This document shows positions 12,091 through 26,991 of a stretch of DNA of 64,000 nucleotides, in pieces; the stretch's first letter is position 1; every line of letters starts with the position of its first letter. The translations under genes and the position numbers were made by a program. The stretch is from contig BSWB01000003.1 in the NCBI GenBank assembly GCA_033239125.1, positions 111,434,320-111,498,319 on the forward strand. Direction: 5' to 3'. The notes under the pieces are model-generated. The model was not told where the DNA came from. It did no database searches and worked only from the letters and a program-made list of their open reading frames with translations. Source of the DNA: Fagopyrum homotropicum (Eukaryota > Streptophyta > Magnoliopsida > Caryophyllales > Polygonaceae).

Positions 12091-13891
12091 TGACGTGATT
12101 TATGACACTAGATTATGCACTCTTTTAGGTAGTTTTTACATTCATTCATGCATGGTTTTGCACATGTTCGGGACATTTTATGCTTTATCGAGTTATTTGT
12201 CCGGAATAGACGTCTACACGAGCATTTGTTGGTTTGTAGGTATTATGGGGAGCTTTCATGCGTTATTGATCGTATCCGAGGATCAAGCCTCGTGACGGCC
12301 CGGATTCAAGGTTCCAATGGAGCAAGCATGAAGAAAAGAAGAAGAAATTGACCTTAGTTGGTTCGAGCCATGCATTGGCTTGTGTATACCCATGATTTTA
12401 GCCATGCAGCCCTTCATCTCGGTCAAACCCTCACCCATCTCGGCCGAGATGCTTTTTGGACCATCCAAGATCGTTCACTGGTCCCCCACGACACTTGTCA
12501 CACTCTTCTTCCAACCCACAACTTTCTCTCCCATGGTGGAGGAGAAGTGCTATATTGCAGGCTGCTCATATTTTCCAGGGATTCCCACTTCCATTCTCAC
12601 TTTGGATTTTGAATCTTGTTGGGCAAGCCACAGAAGGGAGAAGAGAGGAAGAAGACTCCATTGAAGAGAAGAAGAAAGACACACATTTTCATAGTCTTAG
12701 AGTGAGTTTTTGAGAGACTTGTAGTGAAAAAAGTTGTAGAGATTGTTGAGCTCGTTTTGAAGATACCTTTGGATGGTTGTAAGCTCATTCTAAACTTATT
12801 ATTTAGCTTGTTCTTGGTTTATATTGCTTCCTTTACCTTCATCTAGCTACGGCATGCATGTTTGTTGTTTTGATGATGAATGGACTTAAGATGATAGTTG
12901 TTGGCTAAGTAGCATGTGATTCTAGGGAGATGGATGAAAGGTTATGGCTAGGATAATGATATATTGGACTTATATGCATCTTAGGATAGTTGCTTTCTCG
13001 AAATCCCTAACTCAGTTTGCAATCTTGGCACGTTCTTCATCCATTATGGCCGAGATGTTCTTGATCCACCCGAGGTGTGTGAGCTGTTGTTCCTATAGTG
13101 TTATATCTTCATGTTAGGGAGTTTGAGAGTTGAAATCCTAGTGTTTGTTGAGCCTAATCTAGCATTAGGGTGACCTATGTTAGTAAACTAGGTGAGGGAT
13201 GAGACTTACCCGGTATTCCCATTCTTAGGTATAGAAGATGACAAACATTAGGTAGTAGTGAGCCTCAACAACCGCTATTGGATTGAGTGTGATAGGATTG
13301 TTGTTTAGAACTTTTCTTCCCGAGACTTACCCGGTAAGGAGAGGCTTGACCCCTAGGTAGTAATCCGGTTTGTATAGAATTCTCAACCTTAGGTTCCTAG
13401 AGACTTACCCGGTGATAGGACCTTAGGTGCGGGACTAGTGGACCATGAAACCTATCCGGTGATTGATCCTATTAGAGAAACATTCCTTCCCAACATACCG
13501 CAACTTGCTCCTATGTTGATTAGAAGCTTGAGTCCATGCCATAACCGGACATCCGAATCTCTAGAATCCGCTCTCTATATATTGAAATTACATCTTATGT
13601 TTGTTTTGTTGTTTGGTTGACATTGTTGTTGATTGTGATCTTTGCTTGATCACCACAAAACCCATAAAAAAAAACATATGATTTTCATTTCTTTGTTTTC
13701 ATCTCTCTTCTTGGTCTAGACTGAACTATCTTTGATCATTGCATGGTTTAATCTCACCTCGGTCTTTGTGTTCGATCTCGGAATGCTTCCCTTTCTACTA
13801 TATGACCAGTACATTGCGGGTTTTGCTAGGTAGTTTAGGAGATATTTCGAGTATAAATTTAAGACTTTGTGTGTGCATGATTGGATGAACA
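12091..13891 (+). repeat. 3' LTR of element A (Athila-like)
   Basis: 1,801 bp, from TGACGTGATTTATGAC after the polypurine tract to ...GATGAACA. The end is set by analogy with the GGAGCGAACA end of the G LTR. Contains the perfect palindrome CATCTCGGCCGAGATG (12436-12451), four GAGACTTACCCGGT-type sites (13201, 13322, 13400, 13447) and the U5 block TACATTGCGGGT (13810). The left partner is outside the window. Confidence 0.75.
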
Positions 13892-14807
13892 AGTTCTTGA
13901 CACTCTAGCTAGCCTTGAATTTGTAGCATCACTTCCTAGCGTCTCAACACCCATCCATGACACTTTCCTCCACCAGCTGGCATCTATGTAGATCATTAAC
14001 GAATTTGATATTTTCATTTGTAAAGATTCCCTAGGATATATAGGGTTGTAATATGAAACAATTGCTACTCGGACTCAATTCGCGTTCAACTTGTAAAAAG
14101 TTCGACTTGAGCTTGTTCATTTTCTAAACAAGTCGAATATAAACACATTTTAAAGCTCATATAAAATTTAGGTTTGACTTGTTTATAAACGATCTAAGCT
14201 TGAGGAGATCAATGTTCGGCTTGTTCGGGTAAAGTCTGACTCGTTCGGCAAAAACATTGTAGGAGCATTATTTTAGTCGAGCTACTCGGGACCGGCTCAT
14301 CAAAAGCTTGGCTCGACAACGTTCACTTTTTAAACAAGCCAAATACAAATACATTAAAACTCATATAAAATTTAGGTTCAACTTGTTTACAAACAAGTCT
14401 AATTTGAGCATGTTAATATTAGATTCGTATTACCCCTAAGGATAGACCACTTCCTGCCTTTCTCGACTCCTTTATTTTGTAAAACAAAAAAAAAAATTTG
14501 TGGATATGCAGGAAAATATTTGTTACATTGGTGAATTCATATTTCATTCCATAGCTAGAAAACCTAGAAAGTGACCAGTTCCACCTGAATTATGCCAACT
14601 TATGTTATGTGTGCTTTTGATACTCGAAAGACGCAAATGCCCTTCGAAACTCAACAAAATTTCAACCATTTCCGTGCTGTCCCTCTTCTTTCCGCCCTAT
14701 TTATCAGTCCCTTATCTTTCTCTTTTTTCACTCCAACCCCATTCCCAACTTCCCAATTCTCCACCGAGAAAGCTAAATCTCATTCTTCTACTCGCTCGAG
14801 CTTTTCC
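13892..14807 (+). promoter_or_regulatory. Upstream region of the cyclophilin gene
   Basis: About 0.9 kb between the LTR of element A and the start codon. 14105-14413 holds two diverged copies of a ~100-bp repeat ('ctcatataaaatttaggtt' shared), an old non-autonomous repeat of unknown class. A CTATTTAT at ~14697 is a possible TATA box; the pyrimidine-rich 14700-14800 looks like a plant 5' UTR. Exact transcription start not determinable. Confidence 0.5.
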
Positions 14808-17383
<2,576 letters not shown>

Positions 17384-18156
17384 TTCCTTCAATTGAAACC
17401 ACCTGAGAATCTTGTCTCAGGTAAAGAGCTACTGATATGTGTGACCTGTTTTGTTGTTTCGACTATAAGAAGAACTCTTTCGTTAGTAGTAAGCTGAAAT
17501 TTTGTTTGGTTCTCTGGACAGCATAACTGAAAACATAAAGCCATGAATTGTTGTTACTCATATTGTACCAAGCTGTTTCTATCTCTACTCTATATCCATG
17601 GCCACAGACTTGCAGTTCTTCCTCATTTTTTTTAAATGTCTTTTTACGTGGATTCTTCTTACCGATGGTCAGTCTCACACTTGCAGTTCTTCCTTTATCT
17701 ATATCTAAAAATGCAGGAATTATGTTTACGGATATTGATGTATAACCATGAAATTTGAAAATTATTCCCTTTATTCACTTTAGGCCAAAGAATATAAACT
17801 TTAAAATTTGTTTTTTTGGTCAGCTAGGAAACAAAAAACTCTGTTTTTAAAATTACATAAGCCATTTTTTGTTTTTGCTACTTGGCACAAAAAACTCTGT
17901 TTCCAAGTATTGTTACAAAGGAACCACTAATAGTGCCCCCACCGCTGACACAACGTATAATGGAACATAAGATTTATTTTTTTCTCATATTCCAAATATA
18001 TAAAAGAATCGTAAAGTCACAAATGTTTTAACCATTCCATAAGGATACTAGTGATGGGTACCATTATAAAATAGTGATTAACTTTGTACAACATCAAAGA
18101 CTAATTGTGGTTTCTGTAAAGTTGGATAAATAACGGTAATTTGTATGGTTTCATAC

Positions 18157-18187
<31 letters not shown>

Positions 18188-18210
18188 GCAATTTGGATGA
18201 ATACATATTT
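17384..18210 (+). other. 3' UTR of the cyclophilin gene and downstream intergenic DNA
   Basis: The transcript 3' end probably lies in 17.5-17.8 kb; no single poly(A) signal stands out. A run of about 24 T lies at 18164-18187. No other gene seen. Confidence 0.5.
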
Positions 18211-18219
18211 TTATTTTAA

Positions 18220-19249
18220 GGGAAATTCCGGATGGTACCCTCGTGGTTTGGGGTATTCCGGATTATGCCCAACAGTTTTTTCAAATTCGGATGGTACCTT
18301 AAGTTTACGTTGTTTTCCGGATTTTTCCCAAATTTATTAAATTTTTTAAATCCATTAAAACATACAAAAGAAAGTAAACTAAAATTGAAAAACAAATTAA
18401 AATAGAAAGAATGATTTATTTTAAAACTAAAGTAAAACAGTATTAAAAATAAAAATAATATTTTATATTAATTTAAAAATAATTTAATTGGATAATTTTT
18501 TAAAAAAATTCAAAAAAATCAGTGTTTTATTTTATTTTAAAAATAAATAAATTGGATTAGTAATTTTTAACAAAATCTAAAATCTAAAAACATAAGTGTT
18601 ATACTATATTTAAAAAATAAATAAAATAAGGATTCTTTTAAAAAATTAAAAAAAAATCATTGTTTTAATTTATTATTAAAATAAATAAATCATTTTTATG
18701 TTTATTTATTTTTTAATTTTACTTTATTTTTTTTCTTTTAGTTTTGGAAATAAATAAAATAGAACAGTGATTTATTTATTTTAATAATAAATTAAAACAC
18801 TGATTTTTTTCAATTTTTTAAAAAAATCCTTATTTTATTTATTTTTTAAATAAAGTGTAACACTTATGCTTTTAAATTTTGTAAAAAAAAAATCCTAATA
18901 CAATCTATTTATTTTTGAAATAAAATAAAACACTGATTTTTTTAAATTTTTAAAAAATTGTCTAATTGATTTATTATTTTTAATTAATATAAAAAATTTA
19001 TTTATTTATTTTAAAAAGTTACTGATTTACTTTAGTTTTAAAATAAATAAATTATTCTTTCTATTTTAATTTGTTTTTCAATTTTAGTTTACTTTCTTTG
19101 TATGTTTTTAATGGAATTTAAAAAAGTTTAATAAATTTGGGCAAAATCCGAAAAACAACATAAACTAAAGGGTACCATCCGAACTTGAAAAAACTGTTGG
19201 GCAAAATCCGAAATACCCCAAACCACGAGGGTACCATCCGGAATTTCCC
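18220..19249. mobile_element. Foldback Mutator-type element, 1,030 bp, nearly complete palindrome
   Basis: Starts GGGAAATTCCGG and ends CCGGAATTTCCC. The two halves are inverted copies almost to the centre (~18735), with AT-rich arms of about 500 bp. Flanked on both sides by TTATTTTAA (18211-18219 and 19250-19258), a 9-bp target duplication, the length diagnostic of the Mutator superfamily. No coding capacity, so non-autonomous. The outer ~150 bp of each arm are less AT-rich and well conserved; the rest is diverged but still pairs. Confidence 0.88.
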
Positions 19250-19258
19250 TTATTTTAA

Positions 19259-21680
19259 TTAATAAGGGGTAGGTTTTGAAAATTTTGATTGATTATGAAT
19301 GGTTTTATATTTTAAAATCATATTAATTTTATGAAATTTACCCTCAGTTTTAAATTATTTTGAGTAAAAAACTAATAAGTTGCACTGCTTATTGTTGTTT
19401 TCAATGTTTCGATTATTTTTTGTCTATAAGCTAATATTTGGATTATTTTGATAATCTTAAAAATTCATATTAATTAATTGTTTTTATCCAGATTCCAGAG
19501 GGCATATTTTGAATGTTTTCTTTATAAAAATGACGGTGCTAATTCCTGTTATAGGTGGGATTTTTGTAAACAAGAAGATAATGATACAAACCACCTCTTA
19601 TTAATACTATTTTTTACTAAAGGACCTCTTATATTTTTCTTCTTCATTTAACCACCTCTTATTACTAAACAACTAACCACCAAACTCATCTCCGTCCAAT
19701 TTCCATTAGCAGTGGTAGCTCAAATAGATCCTTTTCTATTTTTTGGGGCGTGTTATACGCACCTTCTTCAATTTACTCATTGACTAATAGATCCGTATTG
19801 CGGTGGCGCTAGATGGACGCCGTTGTACGGCGCCGACATCAAATCGGGCGCTATTAGATGGCGTTGGTGTCCATTTAGAAAAAAAAATATGAATCAGCAT
19901 TCTGGTGTGGGTTTTGGTCAAACGAATTTGACGAATGGATCACAAAACTCACCATTCTTCCTCAGATTAAAAAAAAAACGTAAACAACCAACCAATATTT
20001 GGTTTGACGAAATTTCACAATTTTCATTCTGGTTGATTGACAACTTACGAGGGGAATTACTTGCTCTAATGAATGCATCGATATCCATTGCGAGAGAATC
20101 GATATCAGTTGCGAGATCGAAACCATCGATGTCAGATCTAAAACGAGAACCGAAGAAAAACAACAAAAGCGAGATTCATGAGATTGATGGAAAAAGCGAA
20201 GAGATAAACAGCGCCACCGCCGTGGGAGATGGTCGGAAAGCAGCAGCCGCCGGAGACGGTGGGGAATTAGCCGCCACTAGGGATGGTGGGAGTTGATTCG
20301 GCCGCCGCCCGATACCTCTCTTCTCTACCGTGGAAGTACATCCAAAAAGCAAAAGAAAGTTAATATTTGGGCTGGGCCGCTGGCAGCCTCACAATATTAT
20401 GTAAAACCTAATTGCAGGTTTTCAGCCCAATTTTTTTTTAAAAAAAAACACCAGCGCTGGCGCTAAGCTATGGCGTTCAAATGAGCGCTGTCGGCATGCA
20501 AATTTTTTAGTCCTTGGTAAATTTAGCACCGTGTATATAGCTTTTTCGTATTTTTTCTTACATTTTCCTTTCAAAAGAAAAAACTTTTTTTTTAAGCTAA
20601 TAATAAAAAAAAAAATAGAATGTCATGTTTCAATTTTGCATAAGATTAGTCGTTAGTATTATATTATAATTTTTGTTTAGGGTTTGGATGATATTGATCA
20701 TCTTGTAGGAAATAATTTGGTCAAATAGACCCTTTTTTATTTCCTTTTGGTAAGTGTGCCCCTTTAATTTTTACCACTTTCATTTAATGATAGATAAAAG
20801 TAATTTATCCCTCTATTTAAAAAAGAGACATGAATTTGACATTTGTTACGTAAGTCTAATGAGAAAATTGGTGTAGAAGGGCCTTTTTGTATCCATGATA
20901 CAAAATAGGCCCCTCTATTCTTCTTCCAAAAAAATAAAGCTAAATGAAATTATAAATCATGGGTAATAAGGTAGCTATTTAAGGGCAAATTAGTGATGTA
21001 GCATAATAACTGCCTAAAAGTTAAAGATAATAAAATCAAAAAAAGGCTGATAATAAAATCAAAAAAAGGCAACAACATGATTGATAAAGATGCGGTTTCG
21101 GCGGTTCGTCTCTTTACTAAACATTTCATCCCAAAAATTAAGCGTCATTCGGAACCTCCATTGTATCGTCAGATTCTCCATTCGCAAACTCCATCTTCAA
21201 ATCGTGATCTTCGACCGTCTTCAACCTCCTGTCTTATCTATTCTTGGTGTAACAACAATCGATCCTTGTAAATATTTCAAATTCTCTCAACAAAATACCA
21301 TTTTAATGGTTTGGGTTTTGGTTCAAATCGAAAACAGTTGATGAACGTTTTCCCTAAAATCCGTACTAAAAACCGCCATTGTTGATATATAACTACATGG
21401 CCTTTCATTTACTCGGCCTTGCATGGTGTTATGAAGCATGATTTTGTGATGTATATTCGATTAGGTTTTGGAATCCGACCACACAAAGAAGAACAAATAT
21501 GTTTTAGGCTGTTATGGAACTTAATTTTGAAATTAGTCATTTTTGTGAAATTTATGTATTCGAATTAACAGTGATGAAAGATTATGTACATAATTTTAAG
21601 CAGATACATAAACCGAACTTATGTACATAAAAGATTATGTACATAATTTTGAAATTAGCCATTTATGTTCGTCACCTTCA
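19259..21680. other. AT-rich intergenic DNA without a recognisable gene
   Basis: Contains a GC-rich stretch with a 157-codon ORF (19823-20296; no family recognised, Gly/Ala/Asp-rich tail) and a GCGCTGGCGC-rich patch at 20450-20490. From ~21.5 kb, degenerate ~150-bp repeats begin. I see no exon structure and cannot call a gene. Confidence 0.45.
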
Positions 21681-23563
21681 TCATTACCGACACTCAGCAC
21701 ATAAAAATCAACGACACATAAATTTAACAACTACATAATTTTAAGCAGATACATAAACCGAACTTATGTACACATACACACATAAGATTATGTTCGTCAC
21801 CTTCATCATTACTGACACTCAGCACATAAAAATCAACGCCACATAAATTTAACAACTACATAATATCAGCAGATACATAAAATACGCAGGCATAACACAG
21901 TACCTTCTCAACGACAGTGGTTTAAACTTAAACATATACAAACTTATGTACACATACAAACATAAAATTATGTTCGTCCCCTTCATCATTACCAACACTT
22001 AGCACATAAAAAATCACCGACATATAAATATACGAAATACATAATATTAACAATATACATTAATTACGCAGAGCAAATTGAAGAAAACAAATCATCAAAA
22101 CGAAATAAATCGGCTGTAATCGCAAAAAAAATAGAGAAAATGTTTATGACAATAAACGAATAACTCTGTAGAAATGGTAGTTATGGCTTCAGAAATGGGG
22201 AATTTCGTGATTCTGGGATCACGTTTACAAGGAATGTATATTTGCTTTCCTAACACCATCCTGATTTGTAGGGGACCATATTAAATAAGCATATTTATTT
22301 AAAAAACTGCCACATCAACATTTTTTTTATTTCCAGCAGGGGTATCAATTTATTTGGGAATTAATCTTTATCATAAAATTACTAGGGGCCTACTTTATCT
22401 ACATTTTTACAAAAGAGACTAGTTAATCTACATTAATACATAATTAGCCTACTTGCCCTTTTCTCTCAAGTTTAATTCCTGATTTTGTTTTTTATTTTCT
22501 TTTACTTTTTTTGATATAAATTTCTGGTATGAAATTCACACAAAAAATTTCATACCCGAATTTTCTTTATTGAATTTCTGGTATGAAATTAATACTAGAA
22601 TTTTCTGTAATAAATTTCTGGTATGATAAAACTTAATCTTTATGGGGTATGACTACAAAAATATACACCTACAAACTCAAACAATTGAAACTCCACAAAA
22701 GCATGATAAAACTCAATCTTTATGGGGAGAAAACAATTTTGAAGTTTGAATACACAAAGATTTTTGAAAATGACCTTGTGATCAACATGCAATACCCTAG
22801 ATTGCCTTTTCTTCACATGACCCAACTACAAATCAAAGCAAAATCAGTCAAACTTTTTGCATGCATGCAAGGTGTTAGTGTTTATTATATAGACCTAACT
22901 TTTACTTTGTTATGAAATGGCCACAAGTTCAAGGTCAAGAACAAGTAAATATCTTGTTTAAATAATAGGTAGAACTACGTTATGACTTGATGCTCGTTCT
23001 GAGCTACGTAGGAAATCCAATTTCAAATTAAATTGGATTCAGTCGACCCATCTAAGTAAATTATAATTAAATTCAAAGCTTGAACTTAAAATCAAAATTC
23101 TTATAAAAAGAACTAAGTATGATTTGATATCCATAAAACGGACTACGTAGGAAACTTGACTCGAAATTGGTTGAGTTCAATCACATAAAAAAAATGACTT
23201 TCAAATATATATAAAAGGTCAAAAAAAAAAAATCTCTTAAATTAAACTAAGTTCAACTTAATTCCTAACATAGGATACATAAGAAATTTAGCGCAAACAA
23301 ATAATGCACTAAATTCAGTCACATAAAACAAACACAAAATAAAATAAAATAAACATAATCTAATTATGCACATGATATTAGGAGAATTAAGCAACCCTTC
23401 ATAGAAGGTGGGTTTAATTTCATCCCTTTGATGCATGAACGAAAATATAAACCATGCAAATGATAGTTGGGTTATATTTAGGCAACCCTTCATAGAAGGT
23501 GGGTCTAGATTACATCCTCTAAAATGAAGTGGGTATCTAAGATCCCGATGTTTAGGCAACCCT
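21681..23563. repeat. Tandem segmental duplication, copy 1 (1,883 bp)
   Basis: Direct tandem copy of 23564-25458, nearly identical. Includes three degenerate ~150-bp subrepeats ('cacataaaaatcaac' and 'ttatgttcgtc' blocks), a GGTATGAAATT hairpin near 22530, and three 'gcaacccttcatagaagg'-type blocks at its end. An 88-codon ORF (22649-22915) is conserved in both only because the copies are recent. Confidence 0.93.
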
Positions 23564-25458
23564 TCATTACCGACACTCAGCACATAAAAATCAACGACAC
23601 ATAAATTTAACAACTACATAATTTTAAGCAGATAAATAAACCGAACTTATGTACACATACACACATAAGATTATGTTCGTCACCTTCATCATTACTGACA
23701 CTCAGCACATAAAAATCAACGCCACATAAATTTAACAACTACATAATATCAGCAGATACATAAAATACGCAGGCATAACACAGTACCTTCTCAACGACAG
23801 TGGTTTAAACTTAAACATATACAAACTTATGTACACATACAAACATAAAATTATGTTCGTCCCCTTCATCATTACCAACACTCAGCACATAAAAAATTAC
23901 CGACATATAAATATACGAAATACATAATATTAACAATATACATAAATTACGCAGAGCAAATTGAAGAAACAAATCATCAAAACGAAATAAATCGGCTGTA
24001 ATCGCAAAAAAAATAGAGAAAATGTTTATGACAGTAAACGAATAACTCTGTAGAAATGGTAGTTATGGCTTCAGAAATGGGGAATTTCGTGATTCTGGGA
24101 TCACGTTTACAAGGAATATATATTTGCTTTCCTAACACCATCTTGATTTGTAGGGGACCATATTAAATAAACATATTTATTTAAAAAACTGCCACATCAA
24201 CATTTTTTTTATTTCCAACAGGGATATTAATTTATTTGGGAATTAATCTTTATCATAAAATTTCTAGGGGCCTACTTTATCTACATTTTTACAAAAGAGA
24301 CTAGTTAATCTACATTAATACATAATTAGCCTACTTCCCCTTTTCTCTCAAGTTTAATTCCTGATTTTGTTTTTTATTTTCTTTTACTTTTTTTGCCCCC
24401 CTTTTTTTGATATAAATTTCTGGTATGAAATTCACACAAAAAATTTCATACCCGAATTTTCTTTATTGAATTTCTGGTATGAAATTAATACTAGAATTTT
24501 CTGTAATAAATTTCTGGTATGATAAAACTTAATCTTTATGGGGTATGACTACAAAAATATACACCTACAAACTCAAACAATTGAAACTCCACAAAAGCAT
24601 GATAAAACTCAATCTTTATGGGGAGAAAACAATTTTGAAGTTTGAATACACAAAGATTTTTGAAAATGACCTTGTGATCAACATGCAATACCCTAGATTG
24701 CCTTTTCTTCACATGACCCAACTACAAATCAAAGCAAAATCAGTCAAACTTTTTGCATGCATGCAAGGTGTTAGTGTTTATTATATAGACCTAACTTTTA
24801 CTTTGTTATGAAATGGCCACAAGTTCAAGGTCAAGAACAAGTAAATATCTTGTTTAAATAATAGGTAGAACTACGTTATGACTTGATGCTCGTTCTGAGC
24901 TACGTAGGAAATCCAATTTCAAATTAAATTGGATTCAGTCGACCCATCTAAGTAAATTATAATTAAATTCAAAGCTTGAACTTAAAATCAAAATTCTTAT
25001 AAAAAGAACTAAGTATGATTTGATATCCATAAAACGGACTACGTAGGAAACTTGACTCGAAATTGGTTGAGTTCAATCACATAAAAAAAATGACTTTCAA
25101 ATATATATAAAAGGTCAAAAAAAAAAATCTCTTAAATTAAACTAAGTTCAACTTAATTCCTAACATAGGATACATAAGAAATTTAGCGCAAACAAATAAT
25201 GCACTAAATTCAGTCACATAAAACAAACACAAAATAAAATAAAATAAACATAATCTAATTATGCACATGATATTAGGAGAATTAAGCAACCCTTCATAGA
25301 AGGTGGGTTTAATTTCATCCCTTTGATGCATGAACGAAAATATAAACCATGCAAATGATAGTTGGGTTATATTTAGGCAACCCTTCATAGAAGGTGGGTC
25401 TAGATTACATCCTCTGAAATGAAGTGGGTATCTAAGATCCCGATGTTTAGGCAACCCT
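23564..25458. repeat. Tandem segmental duplication, copy 2
   Basis: Joins copy 1 within a short shared string (tcattacc). Differs by scattered substitutions and by an insertion of about 12 bases with a C-run at ~24396. No gene recognised. Confidence 0.93.
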
Positions 25459-26165
25459 TTATTAATTGGGCTGCACCCATAGTTGGGTTATATTTTTCCA
25501 AGGGATCTTAGATACCCTTGGTTGGGTATCTAAGATCCCGATGTCTCTTCTCATATAGTATGATCGAGAAAACGAGCATCTTGGTAAAACCCAGATCGAG
25601 CAGACGAAAACCTTGACTAAACCCAAATCGAGCAGACGAGCACCTTGACTATACCTAGATTGAGCAGACGAGTAACAAAACTTTTGAGAAGGTTGAAGTC
25701 TCGATCTAGCGAGAGAAAATCTTCATTTGCGAGAGAACTTGACCTTAAGAACTTGAGAACTTCAAAGATCTTCGTTTGAGAGAGAACCCAATAAGATCGA
25801 GAGGAAATCTTAGTTTTAGAGAAAGAACCAGACATTGAGAAGTTGAGAGATATTCGTTTGAGGGAGAGAAAAACTCAACGTTGAGAGTTTGAAAGAGAGA
25901 TCGGCGAGTTAGGGTTTGAAAGAAGAGGTGTGAACTTAGAGAAATGAGGAACGGCTGAGTGATTTAGTGTTTTAAGAGTATGTATAAATACTTTTTTTTT
26001 AATTATTAATTCGGGCCGGCAAAGAAGCCCGACCGGGCTTTGCACTCTGTCCAGATCCGTCCCGGATGTCCGGCCGGGCTGGGATGGGCTTTTAGCCCGT
26101 TCGGGCTTTTTATATTGTCCATATCCGTCCGTATTTGTGGGCGGGCGGGCTGGGCCGGTCGGGAA
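25459..26165. other. Intergenic: short tandem repeats and a GC-rich patch
   Basis: 25560-25675 holds three ~32-bp units ('atcgagcagacga'). 26013-26160 is rich in GCCCG/CGGGC in both orientations, like a fragment of a GC-rich non-autonomous DNA element, but I see no clear ends. Confidence 0.45.
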
Positions 26166-26578
26166 AACCTAGGATGCAACAGCTCTACCCGAAAGAAGGT
26201 GGTTCTTTGGAGGTTGGGGTAGTGGCCACCGAATAGACTATGAAGTAGTTCATTATCTCCATTGCTGCTTGTCGTCGAAGAATTGGCTTCAAGGGACAGG
26301 AGTGATGTTCAACAGAAGTAAAGGAAGACGGCTAAGTTTAGGTTGCTTAAGGTTTAGCTTTTAATGGTATAAAAAAATAGGGGTACATTTACTAAATGTA
26401 AAACTACTATGGACCTACTTAGTATATCAAAAATTGAAAAATGTCTACTTACTAAATTAACCCTATCTTGTAGTACAACTTTAATCAAATGCTTTGCTTA
26501 TAGTTTGTATAAATTCGAATCTTAGTAGTATAAATAATCGTGTAATTTCTTAGAATTAATCAACTGTTAGATTAATAC
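26166..26578. repeat. 413-bp tandem duplication, copy 1
   Basis: Begins AACCTAGGATGCAACAGCTC; repeated at 26579 with only a few substitutions. No coding sequence recognised. Confidence 0.92.
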
Positions 26579-26991
26579 AACCTGGGATGCATCAGCTCTA
26601 CCCGAAAGAAGGTGGTTCTTTGGAGGTTGGGATAGTGGCCACCGAATAGACTATGAAGTAGTTCATTATCTTCATTTCTGCTTGTCGTCGAAGAATTGGC
26701 TTCAAAGGACAGGAGTGATGTTCAAGAGAAGTAAAGGAAGACGGCTAAGTTTAGGTTGCTTAAGGTTTAGCTTTTAATGGTATAAAAAAATAGGGGTACA
26801 TTTACTAAATGTAAAACTACTATGGATCTACTTAGTATATCAAAAATTGAAAAATGTCTACTTACTAAATTAACCCCATCTTGTAGTATAACTTTAATCG
26901 AATGCTTTGCTTATAGTTTGTATAAATTCGAATCTTAGTAGTATAAATAATCGTGTAATTTGTTAGAATTAATCAATTGTTAGATTAATAC
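26579..26991. repeat. 413-bp tandem duplication, copy 2
   Basis: Begins AACCTGGGATGCATCAGCTC. Substitutions against copy 1 are spread evenly, which indicates a recent duplication. Confidence 0.92.

Noticed and set aside
12050..12713. Several 60-95 codon ORFs in the A LTR
   Set aside because: They lie within LTR sequence, overlap in several frames and show no domains.
19823..20296. 157-codon ORF in intergenic DNA
   Set aside because: No recognised family, low-complexity Gly/Ala/Asp tail, no splice or promoter context; kept only as a note in the intergenic entry.
22649..24811. Two identical 88-codon ORFs (22649-22915 and 24545-24811) and their antisense 61-codon ORFs
   Set aside because: Identity is due to the recent tandem duplication; AT-rich, no domain, no gene context.
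26013..26160. GC-rich patch as a CpG-island promoter
   Set aside because: Inverted CGGGC/GCCCG repeats, no downstream gene; more like a DNA transposon fragment, ends not found.
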